A DNA stretch of 64,000 nt from Microcoleus sp. CAWBG506 (lineage in GTDB: Bacteria; Cyanobacteriota; Cyanobacteriia; Cyanobacteriales; Microcoleaceae). The stretch's first letter is position 1. The number at the start of each line of letters is the position of its first letter. Below are positions 43,403 through 52,043 of this stretch, in pieces. The notes beneath the pieces were generated by a model that saw only the letters and a program-made list of their open reading frames with translations, was not told the origin of the DNA and made no database searches. The position numbers and the translations under genes are program-made. The DNA lies in the NCBI GenBank assembly GCA_020883125.1, contig JAHREW010000012.1, positions 1 to 64,000 on the forward strand. The letters run 5' to 3'.

Positions 43403-43859
43403 GGAAAAAGAAAGGGTTGACTTTTTGTGGCGCTATCAGCCTTTTAAATCTACTCCTGATGGAGTTTTGATGTCTTATATTAAAGGCAATTTATTGCTGC
43501 CTTCGAGAGAAATGATTCTCCAAGCTCTGCGCCCTTACTGGCTGCCGTTAGCATATTTGGAAAAAGGGGACATCGATCCAGTTATTTTAGGGCGGTTATT
43601 TAAAAATGCCGTCTATGTTCTGGAAAAGCACGCTCTCTATTTGCGCGATCGAGGCGGGCTTGAATATCCTCCTATTCATATAGGGGGAATGCCTATTTCT
43701 TCAATACCATCTTCGCGAGAATTATCTGCTGATATTGAGGAGGCAGACAGGTCTATGCTGAACGGTGCTAGTTTGATGTGTTCTCAGCATGACCCTAGCA
43801 AATTGACTGCGAATGACTTGTTTGAATTAGAGGATTTTGATGATTCAGGATTTGCGTGA
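43395..43859 (+). CDS. Putative partner of the ParM-like protein
   Basis: 154 residues beginning MAKEKERVDFLWRYQPFK. The N-terminal part contains a helical segment (MILQALRPYWLPLAYLEKGD) and the C-terminus is acidic (LFELEDFDDSGFA). It overlaps the ParM-like gene by 8 bp. Adaptor proteins (ParR/StbB) normally follow parM this way, but no ribbon-helix-helix is visible, so the role is inferred from position. Confidence 0.45.
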   Translation: MAKEKERVDFLWRYQPFKSTPDGVLMSYIKGNLLLPSREMILQALRPYWLPLAYLEKGDIDPVILGRLFKNAVYVLEKHALYLRDRGGLEYPPIHIGGMPISSIPSSRELSADIEEADRSMLNGASLMCSQHDPSKLTANDLFELEDFDDSGFA

Positions 43860-43914
43860 TTAGGGTTCAATTGTTGATTTGTTAGAAAGTAAACATGAAA
43901 TAAGGAATTGCGAT

Positions 43915-44760
43915 ATGGCAAGTAGAAGTAGGAATTCCAAGTATCAAGTTCAGCTAACAGATTCTGTGGTTAAACAGGTTGATGAAGAAGGAGATTCAGG
44001 GATGGGTACAGCGACCGAAAACTCAAATAGTTTCAAAGAGTGCGGTTTAGAGAAGGTTGAGAAGTCGGCCACTAAAATTCATCTGATTGATGGAGAGAAA
44101 GGCGGAGTTGGTAAGAGCTTATTTGCTAGGGTTTTAATTCAGTATTTCTTGGATAAGAATTTTCCATTTTTTGCGGTAGATACCGATCGCTCTAATCCTG
44201 ATGTGTCTCGAATCTATGAGAGTGTATGCCGTGAAGCTCTATTTAGTGAGGACGAGAAGAAGTTTTACGAAGCGGATCGGATTTTTGAATTGGCATTTGA
44301 AAAAAGCGTGATTGTCAATTTACCGGCTCAGGTTTATCCTTTGGTGACTAAGTGGATGGGAAGGAACAATTTAATTGAGTTGGGGAAGCAGTCTCGCATT
44401 AGTTTTTGCAAGTGGTTTATTTGCACGGGGGGTTACGATAGCGTGCAACTCTTTTTGAAGTCAGTTAAGCATTTTGATAATAAAATTGCTCACGTTCTTG
44501 TCCGTAATTTGGGATTGGAGGATGATTGGAGTTCTGTGGAAGAGATGGAAGAGGTGCAGAATGCGATTAAAAAGTATGAGGTGAAGGTGATTGATTTTCC
44601 TAAGTTTTATTCGCGGGAAAGGAATGCAATTGATGCTCAGGGGATAACTTTTGATTTGGCAAGGAATAGTCAGGAACTGGGTGTGTTGGGCCGGCAGCGG
44701 ATTAAGTCGTTTATGTTGTCGGCTTATGAGGCGTTTGAAACTACGGGGATGTTGCCGTGA
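43915..44760 (+). CDS. MobD/ParA-like P-loop ATPase
   Basis: GEKGGVGKSLFARVLIQYFLDK (shortened motif GEKGGVGKS) is a deviant Walker A of the ParA/MinD class, followed by FAVDTDRSNPDVS. The remainder lacks the usual ParA switch II DxPP motif, and resembles mobilisation-associated ATPases such as MobD of mobilisable plasmids. ATG 43915 has AAGGA upstream and is preferred over 43879. Third gene of the ParM-like operon; overlaps the next gene by 4 bp (GTGA). Confidence 0.65.
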   Translation: MASRSRNSKYQVQLTDSVVKQVDEEGDSGMGTATENSNSFKECGLEKVEKSATKIHLIDGEKGGVGKSLFARVLIQYFLDKNFPFFAVDTDRSNPDVSRIYESVCREALFSEDEKKFYEADRIFELAFEKSVIVNLPAQVYPLVTKWMGRNNLIELGKQSRISFCKWFICTGGYDSVQLFLKSVKHFDNKIAHVLVRNLGLEDDWSSVEEMEEVQNAIKKYEVKVIDFPKFYSRERNAIDAQGITFDLARNSQELGVLGRQRIKSFMLSAYEAFETTGMLP

Positions 44761-45440
44761 GTTATGGTGCTGTTGATACTAAATCTTTGCTGGATATTGC
44801 TTTAGAGGGGCAATCTGAGGAATATCGGCGTAAGGTGTTGGAGTTGGCTTTTAAGGGGAAAATTGAGCCAACTGACCCAATTTTTCTGATTTTATTGGCT
44901 ACTGGCCGATTGGAAGTGCTGATTCAAGAGAGTCCTAAACCGGAGGATTTTGACTTAGCGTTCGATCGGTGGGTGGGGCGGATTAATAAGACTTTGGCGA
45001 GTTACGAACGGGTGGCGGTTGAGAAGCAAGAGGGACAGATTGCTCAGGCTGTCAATTCTCTGGTGCGTCAGACGGAATTGAGGAGGGTGGCGACTTCTGC
45101 GGGTTCTTTGCTGGTGGCGGCGGGTATACTGTTGACGACGTTGGGTATTGGTGCTTTGATGGGATGGATGGGTTTACTTTGGTCGCAAGGAGGGTTTGCG
45201 CCTTTTGAAGCGGTTCATTTGACTCTGGAGCAGGCGGAGGCTTTGCGGTGGGCGACTAGCGCTGAGGGGAAGTTTGCTCGGAATTTGATGAGGTGGAATG
45301 CGGATAGTTTGACTAATTTAGAGTGTAAGAAGGATGTCAAGCGTTTGGGGGTGACTCTGGAAGTAGCGGGAAGGCCAGCTACAGAAGGATTTTGTACGAT
45401 TTGGGTAGAGCCTGTAGGAAACCGTCTGTTTGGGGATTGA
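44757..45440 (+). CDS. Membrane protein of the ParM/MobD operon (DUF6753-like), unknown
   Basis: GTG start within the GTGA overlap of the previous gene. A helical N-terminal domain (1-115) precedes a hydrophobic hairpin (about 116-142, LLVAAGILLTTLGIGALMGWMG), and a short C-terminal domain has a Cys pair (LECKKD..., GFCTIW). Similar proteins follow MobD-like genes on cyanobacterial plasmids, so it may belong to a mobilisation complex. The DUF name is from memory of that context and is tentative. Confidence 0.5.
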   Translation: MSYGAVDTKSLLDIALEGQSEEYRRKVLELAFKGKIEPTDPIFLILLATGRLEVLIQESPKPEDFDLAFDRWVGRINKTLASYERVAVEKQEGQIAQAVNSLVRQTELRRVATSAGSLLVAAGILLTTLGIGALMGWMGLLWSQGGFAPFEAVHLTLEQAEALRWATSAEGKFARNLMRWNADSLTNLECKKDVKRLGVTLEVAGRPATEGFCTIWVEPVGNRLFGD

Positions 45441-45451
45441 CAATTAACGGA

Positions 45452-45994
45452 TCAACAAAGGACGGCGACCTTTGTAAGATACTTCAGCCATAAATTCAAC
45501 GACAAATCTTTTAAAACTTTCAAGTTATCAGTTAAATTGTATTTACTTTCTTCTGAAGCAGATAGTAAAATTTCACCCCCATCAACGATTGGTGATACTT
45601 TGTGTATAACACATCCAATGATTGGATGTTTCAAATAAGTTGCTTTTTTTTGAGGATGGATACCTTTCAATTCTGGATATTTGTTAATTAACCCTGGATG
45701 TAAATTTACAATATTATAATTGTTACAAATGCTATTAGGAATAATTCTTAAAAAACCGTGTAATGTAATTAGCGTGGCTTTTGTGTCAATTTCTATCAGT
45801 TTAAATAATTTAAAATAATCTTCTTCTTTCGGATTATTTGGAATTATATATATTTTTTCGGCGAATATTTTATTAATTTCTAATAGTTCTATATTTTGTT
45901 TATTTGTGACAATTATATCGGGTGAAATATTAATATTTTGAGTGATATTTATAATTTCATTTCCAGTTTGTGAAAAAAATGCTATCCATTTCAT
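45452..45994 (-). CDS. Formyltransferase-like protein (PurN/GART fold)
   Basis: LHGFLRIIPNS, VNLHPGL and KYPELKGIHP followed by GCVIHKVSPIVDGGEIL give the Asn, His and Asp of the 10-formyltetrahydrofolate-dependent transferase site in the expected order. At 180 residues it is slightly short of PurN (about 210). The substrate is unknown. It is the last gene of an AT-rich five-gene operon and overlaps the phosphoribosyltransferase-like gene by 4 bp (ATGA). Formyl transfer to an amino group made by the DegT enzyme of the same operon is a plausible role. Confidence 0.8.
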   Translation of the reverse strand: MKWIAFFSQTGNEIINITQNINISPDIIVTNKQNIELLEINKIFAEKIYIIPNNPKEEDYFKLFKLIEIDTKATLITLHGFLRIIPNSICNNYNIVNLHPGLINKYPELKGIHPQKKATYLKHPIIGCVIHKVSPIVDGGEILLSASEESKYNLTDNLKVLKDLSLNLWLKYLTKVAVLC

Positions 45995-46509
45995 AACTCA
46001 TCGCTCTCCCACGGAAATTTCACCCAATGATTCTGTTTAACAAGAGCAGCAGATCGAACTTGTGCTGTAATCAATTTATTTTCATAAGATTCATCTACAA
46101 GTAATGAATATATAGCTAGAATATCTTTATTTTCTTTGTATATTTCATCTTGAACAAGCTTTATTGTCTGCCCTCTAAAAATGATATCTTCAAATATGAT
46201 AAATTTATCAAAATCATTTCTTATTGCTTTAAGTAGTATGGATGATGTTCCGTAATCAAATGGTTTATCACTATTTGTCATTTTTAATTGACAAATTGAC
46301 AAATCTCTAATTTTTGTATGATGTGAAACATAGGACAAAAGGGGCAATGCGCCTCTCGCAATACCTAACAAAGAGACCTTTTCTAAATGGAAGTTACTGA
46401 GAAAAATATCATTTACAATGATATTAGACAATTTATCAAATTTCTCCCAGCTAAGTTTTTCAAACTTATCATTACTAAAGCCAATTTTTTCTTTACTTAG
46501 TAATTTCAT
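45991..46509 (-). CDS. Type I phosphoribosyltransferase-like protein
   Basis: VSLLGIARGALPL is the first loop of type I PRTases and FIIFEDIIFRGQTIKLV is the PRPP-binding motif, with an unusual F-E-D-I-I-F-R-G-Q-T reading instead of the common D-D-x-x-x-T-G-x-T. The variant suggests an unusual substrate or a non-transferase function. Very AT-rich. It follows the DegT gene by 13 bp. Confidence 0.7.
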   Translation of the reverse strand: MKLLSKEKIGFSNDKFEKLSWEKFDKLSNIIVNDIFLSNFHLEKVSLLGIARGALPLLSYVSHHTKIRDLSICQLKMTNSDKPFDYGTSSILLKAIRNDFDKFIIFEDIIFRGQTIKLVQDEIYKENKDILAIYSLLVDESYENKLITAQVRSAALVKQNHWVKFPWESDEL

Positions 46510-46522
46510 CTATATCCCCCAA

Positions 46523-47782
46523 TCATTTTAAAAAGAAACCGTTAAAATACTTTATATTTTCATCTAATAGCTTTTCATTAAAAGTAATTTCTTCAAAATT
46601 GACTAATATTTCTTTGATGTTTTCTCCAATAGCTTTTACATCTTCAATTTTTATATTTTCGTAAAGTGGAAGAAATATACTATTTTTTTTAACATAATTT
46701 GAGTGTATAAATTCATCATTAATATTTATAATATATTTTTTAAATCCTTTTGTTTCTGTAACCGTTGGATATTTAAATTTCCCTATTGGAATTCCTAACT
46801 CAATAGCCTTAATTATAAGTTTGTTTATTTCGTACAATTCTGGATCTATTAAAAACCAAGCTGAAATAGGAGCAGTTTTAATGATAGAGTCATTTATCAA
46901 CCTGATTCCTTGTACATCTCTTAATATTTCTTGGTACAAACTTAACTTATATTGTCTATCCTCAATTATAGTATTTAAATTTTCTAAACATCTAATTCCC
47001 AATGCAATATTTATTGGATTAAATCTAAAATTAAATCCCTTTTTTATATAATCAAAACCATGTTCTAATATATCACGGTATGTCAAGTTACTAGAAACTG
47101 TTGATAAACCTGATTTTTTCCAAATTTCCCCAACGTGCCTATATTGATTAATAATATCAAAATCTTTTTCTTTCTTATAAACCAAAGCACCTCCTTCACC
47201 TGTTCTTAGTAATTTATTAGCACCAAAACTAAAGCAGCCATAGTCGCCAATAGTTCCTGCGATTTTTTCCCCTATTTTGACTCCTAGACCTTGGGCTGAG
47301 TCTTCTATAATTTTAATATTATGTTCTTCGCAAATTTCTGTAATTTTATCTAAATTAAAAGGAAACCCGTGCAGATAAGATACAATTAATACTTTTGTTC
47401 TTAAAGTAATTAAGGATTTTAAATGACTTAAACTCAAATCATAAGAATTTTCTTGAAAGTCACAAACTTTAATTTTACAGCCATGAATATGTATAACAGG
47501 CAAAATAGCTGAAGCATGAGTTAAGTTTGGAACAATTACTTCATCATTTTCCTGTAAATCTATTAGTTGCAATGCCACAAATATTGCTGATGTACAATTT
47601 GGCATTGTGATATTTTTTACTACTTCATCTTTTGATAAAAAATTAGAGAATAGAGATTCAAACTTATTTAATATTTTGCTATTAAAAACAGTAACATCTG
47701 AATCAGCTAAAGCTTCTGCTATATTTTCTATATCTTCTTTTGTGGCGTTTATACTATCTACCTTAATGTTTAATTTATGCAT
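46523..47782 (-). CDS. DegT/DnrJ/EryC1-family PLP aminotransferase
   Basis: The fold type I pattern is complete: TMPNCTSAIFVAL, NDEVIVPNLTHASA, IEDSAQGLGVKIG and YGCFSFGANKLLRTGEGGAL, in which K190 binds PLP. These enzymes aminate keto-sugars or cyclitols. The substrate cannot be read from sequence. It overlaps the upstream dTMP kinase-like gene by 13 bp, so the operon is translationally coupled. Confidence 0.85.
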   Translation of the reverse strand: MHKLNIKVDSINATKEDIENIAEALADSDVTVFNSKILNKFESLFSNFLSKDEVVKNITMPNCTSAIFVALQLIDLQENDEVIVPNLTHASAILPVIHIHGCKIKVCDFQENSYDLSLSHLKSLITLRTKVLIVSYLHGFPFNLDKITEICEEHNIKIIEDSAQGLGVKIGEKIAGTIGDYGCFSFGANKLLRTGEGGALVYKKEKDFDIINQYRHVGEIWKKSGLSTVSSNLTYRDILEHGFDYIKKGFNFRFNPINIALGIRCLENLNTIIEDRQYKLSLYQEILRDVQGIRLINDSIIKTAPISAWFLIDPELYEINKLIIKAIELGIPIGKFKYPTVTETKGFKKYIININDEFIHSNYVKKNSIFLPLYENIKIEDVKAIGENIKEILVNFEEITFNEKLLDENIKYFNGFFLK

Positions 47783-48411
47783 TTAATTTTCTCGCTAATT
47801 ATTTGGATGTTACTCTTTAGGTCTTTGCTGCCATCTATTAATAAAACAGGTATATCTTTTTCTTGAGATACAGATTTGATAAGTTCCTCAAAGCATTCTT
47901 TTGTGTCAACTAAAAAATCTTTTTGGCTTTGGGTTAAACTGATGTTATCTCTTTTTTCAATGCGAGCAAAGCTTAAAGATACTGGAACACTAACATATAC
48001 TAATAAATCTATTTTTTTCAAATCAAACATTAAACAGCTTTTCAAATAACCCAAAAAAGCATTTGCTTGTTTTCCGTACTCTAGTTTGATCATTTGCTCT
48101 TGATAGCACAATAGAGTAAAAATGTCTCTATCATAGAAATTGATTTTGTTTGAATCATTTCTGAAAAACTCTTGTTTATAAAAAAAATGTGCTGATAAAA
48201 GGAAAGTTTCATATATACTTGTTTTAAAAATTTTATTACTTTTAAAAAAGATATCTTCTTTTAATAAATTATCTAATAAACTCCTTAAAGGAGTATCTTC
48301 TAGCTCTGAAACATTACTTACCAAATAGCCATCTTTGGTAAGTTGTTCAATCACTTTACTTATAAGTGTGGTTTTGCCAACTCCATCTATACCTTCAAAT
48401 ATAATATTCAA
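47770..48411 (-). CDS. Thymidylate kinase-like nucleotide kinase
   Basis: IIFEGIDGVGKTTLI is the P-loop of dTMP kinases (K13), and YDRDIFTLLCYQEQ and YVSVPVSLSFARIEKRD fit the DR-x and the lid/adenine regions. At 213 residues it has the normal length. A second, plasmid-borne dTMP kinase inside a biosynthetic-looking operon suggests phosphorylation of a special nucleotide or its analogue, but supply of dTDP for sugar activation is also possible. Confidence 0.8.
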   Translation of the reverse strand: MNIIFEGIDGVGKTTLISKVIEQLTKDGYLVSNVSELEDTPLRSLLDNLLKEDIFFKSNKIFKTSIYETFLLSAHFFYKQEFFRNDSNKINFYDRDIFTLLCYQEQMIKLEYGKQANAFLGYLKSCLMFDLKKIDLLVYVSVPVSLSFARIEKRDNISLTQSQKDFLVDTKECFEELIKSVSQEKDIPVLLIDGSKDLKSNIQIISEKIKCIN

Positions 48412-48412
48412 T

Positions 48413-49237
48413 TTAATACATCTCCCACAAGTTTATACATTTTTCGCTTACACATTTAGTTTTGTCTATTCTAGTTTCTTGCATAGACGCAGGACAACCA
48501 TACGTCTTTCCTAAACAATTAACAAAGTTAAATCCATCCCATGCTTTACAGGTCTTAATTAAACTCGATATCTCTTTATTAAGATATTGTTGATGTGCTT
48601 TCACATAATTCTGATTAAAATATGCGGAGTAATATTGGATTACTTTATATACCTCTGTGATTTCTGATGTGTTTTTTATATCAAACTTTTTACTACTACT
48701 ATTAATATCATGAACTAAATTTATTGATAAGTAGTTTACCCCTCTCTCAATCAAAGTTTCAACAGTTTTTCTAAATAGTTGTATATTATAATTATTGAGA
48801 CATATTTTTACTTCTAACAATGAACTTTTATACTCTAAAACTTTATCAATTGCTTTTAATATAGAACTGCTATTTATTGTTCTTAATGAATAGCCATTGT
48901 CAAAAGTATCGAAGGAAATAATGATTTTATCAAGATTTTTAAATATATCTTGTGGATCAACCGAATTCAATAATTTTAACATAATAATGCCATTTGTAAA
49001 TATTGAACATTTTATATTTTTACTTTTCGCCAATTTGATCATTTCTATGATATTGGGATTCAAAAAAGGCTCTCCTCCAGTTATAAAAATATTTTTTGGT
49101 TCATTCTTTAGTACCTCGTTAAACATACTAAGTGTCATTTGTTCTTTATATCTACCATGATCATGATAAAAACAATATTCACAATTTAAATTGCAAATTT
49201 GATTCACTTCAATAAGAATACTGTCTTGATCCACCAT
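48413..49237 (-). CDS. Radical SAM enzyme with C-terminal cysteine cluster
   Basis: CNLNCEYC (C15, C19, C22) is the CxxxCxxC site for the [4Fe-4S] cluster, and FITGGEPFLNP the SAM-binding GGE motif. The C-terminal part has at least five cysteines (TCKAW, VNCLG, YGCPA, TKCVS, KCINLW), as in SPASM/twitch proteins that hold auxiliary clusters. It is the first gene of the operon, 1 bp before the kinase. Substrate unknown. Its C-terminal cluster argues against a viperin. Confidence 0.85.
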   Translation of the reverse strand: MVDQDSILIEVNQICNLNCEYCFYHDHGRYKEQMTLSMFNEVLKNEPKNIFITGGEPFLNPNIIEMIKLAKSKNIKCSIFTNGIIMLKLLNSVDPQDIFKNLDKIIISFDTFDNGYSLRTINSSSILKAIDKVLEYKSSLLEVKICLNNYNIQLFRKTVETLIERGVNYLSINLVHDINSSSKKFDIKNTSEITEVYKVIQYYSAYFNQNYVKAHQQYLNKEISSLIKTCKAWDGFNFVNCLGKTYGCPASMQETRIDKTKCVSEKCINLWEMY

Positions 49238-49435
49238 CTGTTCGATTTCCTTAAGTATTGTGGCTAGACATAGACTAATAAAAACCAGCGATTTTTATTT
49301 TAAAGGAAGCATCCCAATCATACCATGAGTAGAAATATGAAGACAAGACTACATCATACCCAAAAAAGCTGCAACTACCAGGACGGGTGTTTGCAAGCTT
49401 GCGCTCGCACTTCTACTTTTTGAGCGCAACTCCAG

Positions 49436-50989
49436 TCAATCAACCAACTGCTTTGATAAAACTTCAACAACCTTAGCAGCTAAAGCATTACCCAATTCCC
49501 TCGGCTCCAGCTTATGCAACCCACCTCCATACACACGACCCTCGCCCATCAACGCCTCATCAGAAATCTGATTAAGTGCCTGCCACACCTCTTTAAGCAA
49601 TTCTGGCTTATCTAAAAGCACTTTGTCAAGAGCGGGTTTAGGATACAGCATTAAATAGACATTGGTAGCCGTCGCCCTTGAATGATTGAGGATAAATCGA
49701 AAAGGTCTACCTCTACCAGTATCCTGACGACCCATATAGGTACAAAGAAACGGGGAAGGGGGACGCTTTTCCTGAGTATACCAGGGAGAGCGATGCTTGC
49801 ACAGATAGCGATCGCAAATTCCCTCCCTCACCCCCATCTGCAAATATTCCCAAAGCGACGGATACTTAGCTTTCACCTCATCAGGGGGCAAATCGCACGA
49901 TAGTAAGAATAACCGACGATCGATAATTGGATTTCCCAAGCGATCGCCCTCAATCTCATCAACTGATAACAACCGGGGACTAGGCAAAACTGGTTTGAGA
50001 AATTCAAATGGTAATTGGTAAGCAGAAACTTGCTCTGGTGTCACCACAAAAAAATTGTTCGCTCCCGTCGCCAACCCCCGTTTAATAGTAAATAAGTCCT
50101 TAAGTTTCAACGGCTGTTCTTGAGAATTCACACTACCAGACATCAGTCCAAACTTAGTCCACTTAGCTGCACTGCGTAGCGATTCCACCGACACGATCAG
50201 CGACATTTTAGATGCTGTCAAACTCCCTCCATAGGTAAACTCAACAGCATGATTAACAGGCGGCAAAGCTTTCTTAAACCAAACCACTGCTGACGTACAG
50301 AGTGCATCTTCAAACTGCACCTCAGCAGCATCGAAACAGTGAATTCGCAGTAGGGTAACGCGATTTAGCAAGTAATCTTTAATTTGCTGTCCGTAATTCA
50401 CATCCATAAATCCACTGGGAATCAGCCACCCCGCCAAGCCGCCAACAGCCATACTCGCATCCGCAATGCACAAGAAATGGCAGTAAAGACTAGCCAACTG
50501 ACTGAGTTTGACTCCCGCTGTTTGCTGTGCTAGCTGTTGCAGCCGCAGCTTTTCAATTCGGTTTAAATGATGGTGCCGGGTATATGGGGGATTGCAAATG
50601 ACTAAGTTAGCTTTTTCCTCGTCAGAGTTAGGGGGTATCGCTTGGGTAAAGTCAGTGATATTCAGATGTAGCGAAGTGTCACTCCAAAGCTTAATCGCTT
50701 CGTTCCCGTAATAGGGGTCAATTTCATAGCCGACTGCTTTAACAATTTGCGATCGCCCAAATTGCTGCAATAATGCCGAGTAAAAAGAACCTGTACCAAA
50801 AGCCGGGTCGAGAAAACGAATCTTAATATCTGACGGCAACAGCATTGAAGCATATTTGAGAATATCTGCTGCCAGTGTTGGAGGCGTAGCAAACTGACCT
50901 AGCTTATTTCGCTGAGCCTGAGTTCTAGCTCCGTCCAGTTGCGATTGCCGCAACATTCGTGTCAATTCAATTGTCGCAGTTACATTCAT
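49436..50989 (-). CDS. N6-adenine DNA methyltransferase of the XamI-type restriction system
   Basis: DPAFGTGSF at residues 61-69 binds SAM and NPPY at 133-136 is the adenine-specific catalytic motif, in the order of gamma-class/Eco57I-like enzymes. The C-terminal half would recognise the target. The gene overlaps the endonuclease by 4 bp (ATGA). Known XamI recognises GTCGAC; whether this pair does is not shown here. Confidence 0.85.
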   Translation of the reverse strand: MNVTATIELTRMLRQSQLDGARTQAQRNKLGQFATPPTLAADILKYASMLLPSDIKIRFLDPAFGTGSFYSALLQQFGRSQIVKAVGYEIDPYYGNEAIKLWSDTSLHLNITDFTQAIPPNSDEEKANLVICNPPYTRHHHLNRIEKLRLQQLAQQTAGVKLSQLASLYCHFLCIADASMAVGGLAGWLIPSGFMDVNYGQQIKDYLLNRVTLLRIHCFDAAEVQFEDALCTSAVVWFKKALPPVNHAVEFTYGGSLTASKMSLIVSVESLRSAAKWTKFGLMSGSVNSQEQPLKLKDLFTIKRGLATGANNFFVVTPEQVSAYQLPFEFLKPVLPSPRLLSVDEIEGDRLGNPIIDRRLFLLSCDLPPDEVKAKYPSLWEYLQMGVREGICDRYLCKHRSPWYTQEKRPPSPFLCTYMGRQDTGRGRPFRFILNHSRATATNVYLMLYPKPALDKVLLDKPELLKEVWQALNQISDEALMGEGRVYGGGLHKLEPRELGNALAAKVVEVLSKQLVD

Positions 50990-51948
50990 ATTTCAAATAG
51001 TGCTAAATCATCAATCCGATGTTCCCAAACCCAGTCAATCCCTTCGGCCGCTTCGTAACCCAAATAGCCACTGTCAAAGTAACCGCAAAGAAACAAAATA
51101 AAACGCACGTTATTGCCGTAATTGCTCCTCAATTGAGTCATTTTAATAGCTTCTTCTTTGCGTCGCTTATTGGGATTGGTATAGTCACCGGCAGATTTTG
51201 CTTCAATCAATAACGGGAATTCACCGGGGTTAGAATTAATTGGCGCGATCGCAACATCAATAGGAATATTAATTTGTTTGCTGCCAGACTGTAAAAGTAC
51301 CGGGATATTAAGCCGAAACGAGAAAGTCCCAGGCTGCATTGTCTCAAAACTTAATCCGGCTCCTCCTCTAATGTAGGAATAACCGCGCTGTTCCAGCCAT
51401 TGCTTAATCATAGCAAGCTGCCTTCGTTCTTGAGCGTTACGAACGATCGGGTCAGAAATAGCACCGCAAAGGCGATCGGCTACAATTGTTGCTGCTTTTT
51501 GAACTTCACTATCAGTTGGCTGCTGTCCGCTTTCTAGCCAAGGAAAAATATCTTTGTCAAGCAGCCGTGCAATAATTTGACTAATTTTTGTTAGTTCGGC
51601 ATCCAGAGTTGCAATGTCTGCCCGGGGCGGAATTCGCTGTCTCTCTTCCATGTTTTTGACCAGGTTAGGCGACACTCCTGCTAAACCGATCAGGCGATCT
51701 CGCGCAATTGGCGGGGCTGCCGCCATGCGTAAAATAGGCAAAACCTCTGGATGCTGTCGCAGCAGGGCGGACGTGATGTTGGTCAGATTGGCTGTCTCTG
51801 CTAACGCGGATTCAACTTGTTGAGTGGTAGCAATGCGAGTGTCGCGGTAGGCTTTTGGAGCGAACAGCATGAACCAATTGTTATAAAAGTCTACCGACAG
51901 GGCAATATCGGGTTTCCACAAGTGTGGTTTGTCGGCATTAACTGGCAC
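50986..51948 (-). CDS. XamI-family type II restriction endonuclease
   Basis: The N-terminus (MPVNADKPHLWKPDIALSVD) and the block RMAAAPPIARDRLIGLAGVS match the XamI restriction endonuclease family. Near the C-terminus, IPIDVAIAP...EFPLLIEAKSAGD gives a D...E-x-K metal site. It precedes its methyltransferase on the same strand. Placing R before M is unusual for establishment in a new host unless expression is delayed. Confidence 0.8.
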   Translation of the reverse strand: MPVNADKPHLWKPDIALSVDFYNNWFMLFAPKAYRDTRIATTQQVESALAETANLTNITSALLRQHPEVLPILRMAAAPPIARDRLIGLAGVSPNLVKNMEERQRIPPRADIATLDAELTKISQIIARLLDKDIFPWLESGQQPTDSEVQKAATIVADRLCGAISDPIVRNAQERRQLAMIKQWLEQRGYSYIRGGAGLSFETMQPGTFSFRLNIPVLLQSGSKQINIPIDVAIAPINSNPGEFPLLIEAKSAGDYTNPNKRRKEEAIKMTQLRSNYGNNVRFILFLCGYFDSGYLGYEAAEGIDWVWEHRIDDLALFEI

Positions 51949-52043
51949 TGCACCTCCTCTAATCGCGACCCTCGCCTAGATAGCTTAGATTGCGGGAACG
52001 TCTCTGTTGTATTATCCAACAAGCCGTTGCTCTTGACGCGATT

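Noticed and set aside
48413-49237. Prokaryotic viperin (with the adjacent nucleotide kinase)
   Set aside because: The radical SAM protein has a C-terminal cysteine cluster of the SPASM/twitch kind and lacks the viperin-like sequence around the first cysteines; the neighbouring genes also differ.
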